The notes under the pieces: generated by a model
Databases searched by the model: none
The model's input: the letters and a program-made list of their open reading frames with translations, nothing else
Told to the model about the DNA's origin: nothing
Assembly (NCBI RefSeq): GCF_001428605.1
Contig: NZ_LMID01000010.1
Coordinates: 227,195 to 291,194 of the forward strand
From: Sphingomonas sp. Root720
GTDB taxonomy: Bacteria > Pseudomonadota > Alphaproteobacteria > Sphingomonadales > Sphingomonadaceae
Length of the DNA stretch: 64,000 nucleotides
Direction: 5' to 3'
Part shown: piece after piece, positions 62,717 through 64,000 of the stretch
Layout of the letters: the number at the start of each line of letters is the position of its first letter
Position numbering within the stretch: position 1 is the stretch's first letter
Program-made: the position numbers and the translations under genes

Positions 62717-63922
62717 TCAGGAGATGACCCCCGTTGCCCTCCCCGCGCTTTCGAACATGCCGAGGATACGGTCGACCTGCTCGTCGCTATGTTCGGCACA
62801 TAGCGAGCAACGAAGCAGGAACATGCCCGCCGGCGTCGCCGGAGGCCTGGCGGTGTTCACATAGAGCCCTGCTTCGAGCAGCCCCTGCCACAGGCCGACG
62901 GCCTGAGCCATGTCGGTCAGGATCACGGCGATGATCGCCGACTGGGCCGATTCGGTCCCGAGCTTGTAACCCATGTCGCGCAGCCCCTGGTGCAGGCGGC
63001 GGGAGTTCTTCCACAGATGGGCGCGCTTTTCGCCGGCGTGCATCAGCTTGCGGATCGAAGTCGCGGCAGTCGCGACCACCGACGGCGGCAGCGAGGCGGT
63101 AAAGACATAGGGACGGCAGACGAGGCGCAGCACCTCGAACTTGGGATGGTTCGAGACGCAGAAGCCGCCGACCGTTCCGACCGACTTGGAGAAGGTGCCG
63201 ACGACGAAGTCGATATCGGCCTCCACCCCGGCCTCCTCGAACACGCCGCGGCCATGCTCGCCGAAGAAGCCCATGCCATGGGCTTCGTCACAGAGGATCA
63301 TCGCACCATGCTTCTTGGAGACGGCGACCATTTCCTTGAGCGGGGCGATGTCGCCCATCATCGAATAGACGCCCTCCAGGACGACGAGCTTGCCCGCCTC
63401 GGGCGGAAGACGGCCCAGCCGCTTGTCGAGATCCTCGACCGAATTATGACGGAAGCGTACGATCTCGGCGTTGCCGAGCCAGCAGCCGTCGTAGATCGAC
63501 GCATGGCTGTCGGCATCGAGGATGATGTAATCGCCCTTGCCGGCGATCGTGGAGATCATCCCGAGATTGGCCTGATAGCCGGTCGAGAAGACGATCGCGT
63601 GCTCGGTTCCGTAGAACTCCTTCAGCGCTTCCTCGCACTCCTTGTGGCCCTGATAGGTGCCGTTGAGCACGCGGCTGCCGGTCGTGCCCGAGCCGAATTC
63701 GTCGAGCGCCTTCTTGCCGGCCGCGATGACGTCCGGGTCGAAGGTCATGCCCATATAGTTGTAGGTGCCGAGCAGGATGGTCTTCCTGCCGTTGATCATT
63801 GCCTCGGTCGGCGACAGCACCTCGTCCATCACGATCGCGTACGGGTCGCGTACCCCGGTGGCGAGCAGGGCCTCGCGCTCGGCGATCAGCGGGTCGAACT
63901 TGGAAAAGAGATCGGTCGCCAA
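62717..63922 (-). CDS. spt: serine palmitoyltransferase
   Basis: 401 aa fold-type I PLP enzyme. It condenses serine with an acyl thioester to 3-ketosphinganine, the first step of sphingolipid synthesis. GTYNYMGMTFDPDVI, DADSHASIYDG (stacking histidine), DEAHGMGFFG, and the PLP lysine in GTFSKSVGTVGGF; the late ARPPATPAG arginine binds substrate. It matches the soluble sphingomonad enzyme closely over its whole length. The start is TTG 63922, two bases after the stop of an acyl carrier protein gene, so it is coupled to it. Confidence 0.95.
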   Translation of the reverse strand: MATDLFSKFDPLIAEREALLATGVRDPYAIVMDEVLSPTEAMINGRKTILLGTYNYMGMTFDPDVIAAGKKALDEFGSGTTGSRVLNGTYQGHKECEEALKEFYGTEHAIVFSTGYQANLGMISTIAGKGDYIILDADSHASIYDGCWLGNAEIVRFRHNSVEDLDKRLGRLPPEAGKLVVLEGVYSMMGDIAPLKEMVAVSKKHGAMILCDEAHGMGFFGEHGRGVFEEAGVEADIDFVVGTFSKSVGTVGGFCVSNHPKFEVLRLVCRPYVFTASLPPSVVATAATSIRKLMHAGEKRAHLWKNSRRLHQGLRDMGYKLGTESAQSAIIAVILTDMAQAVGLWQGLLEAGLYVNTARPPATPAGMFLLRCSLCAEHSDEQVDRILGMFESAGRATGVIS

Positions 63923-63924
63923 GG

Positions 63925-64000
63925 TCAGCCCCGCAATTTGGCTACGGCGTCGACCAGCTGGCCGACGGTTTCGATCTCGGCCTGCATGTTCATCGTGATG
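63925..64000 (-). CDS. acyl carrier protein (partial, C-terminus only)
   Basis: The last 24 codons (beginning ITMNMQAEIETVGQLVDA) of a leftward gene that runs off the window end. Helix 4 pattern (E-I-x-T-V-x-x-L-V-x-x-V) is that of acyl carrier proteins. Ends two bases before spt. A dedicated acyl carrier protein gene beside spt is known in sphingomonads and implies that acyl-ACP rather than acyl-CoA may feed the enzyme. The serine attachment site lies outside the window. Confidence 0.8.
   Translation of the reverse strand, partial: ITMNMQAEIETVGQLVDAVAKLRG

Noticed and set aside
1-64000. Search for CRISPR arrays, prophage, insertion sequences and integrases
   Set aside because: No regularly spaced direct repeats, transposase or integrase motifs were seen; the only repeats are REP-like doublets and the 16-bp tandem duplication.

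Overview
The window is chromosomal DNA from a GC-rich alphaproteobacterium, almost certainly a sphingomonad (Sphingomonadaceae; perhaps close to Sphingomonas/Rhizorhabdus wittichii, species not provable from sequence alone). The evidence is a serine palmitoyltransferase gene next to an acyl carrier protein gene, a PhyR/NepR/EcfG general stress module, a division cluster organised like that of alphaproteobacteria, GANTC and DnaA motifs at division promoters, and high GC content throughout. No rRNA, tRNA, CRISPR array, prophage or insertion sequence was seen.

Layout. 1-2.6 kb: a gene tail, an MliC-like lipoprotein, a DNA glycosylase, cysK and a small membrane protein. 2.9-21.8 kb: a complete dcw cluster, mraZ-rsmH-ftsL-ftsI-murE-murF-mraY-murD-ftsW-murG-murC-(66-aa protein)-murB-ddl-ftsQ-ftsA-ftsZ. 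Most junctions are 4-bp ATGA/GTGA overlaps; the few breaks are a REP doublet before ddl, a short gap before ftsA and a dedicated promoter region before ftsZ. 21.9-33.5 kb: housekeeping genes (TPR/SPOR protein, dgt, M28 peptidase, argS, SPOR protein, nagZ, scpAB, tatABC). 33.5-38.0 kb: an entericidin and the general stress response locus (HisKA_2 kinase, nepR, phyR, ecfG and a second nepR-like gene). 38.0-42.9 kb: full-length glnE followed by a half-length glnE paralogue that lacks the N-terminal nucleotidyltransferase domain. 42.9-53.8 kb: bcp, PepSY protein and TonB receptor, rppH, an esterase, a histone-deacetylase-like enzyme, a DUF455 protein, an M23 peptidase, an ErpA/IscA-type protein, an exonuclease III family nuclease, a membrane protein, a DUF1244 protein and a LysE transporter.

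53.8-64.0 kb is the most interesting part: a probable sphingolipid locus. It holds a bacterial-ceramide-synthase-like GNAT protein, a fatty acid hydroxylase superfamily protein, an LptG/LptF permease pair, a DUF2141 secreted protein, a diacylglycerol/ceramide-kinase-like enzyme, a Tam41-like nucleotidyltransferase, a hybrid histidine kinase, serine palmitoyltransferase and the end of its acyl carrier protein. Sphingomonads replace lipopolysaccharide with glycosphingolipids, so the set reads as a route from serine and acyl-ACP through 2-hydroxylated ceramide and phosphoceramide to export by a dedicated Lpt-type permease. Serine palmitoyltransferase is secure; the ceramide synthase, kinase and hydroxylase roles are well-supported inference; the Tam41-like step and the substrate of the LptFG pair are hypotheses.
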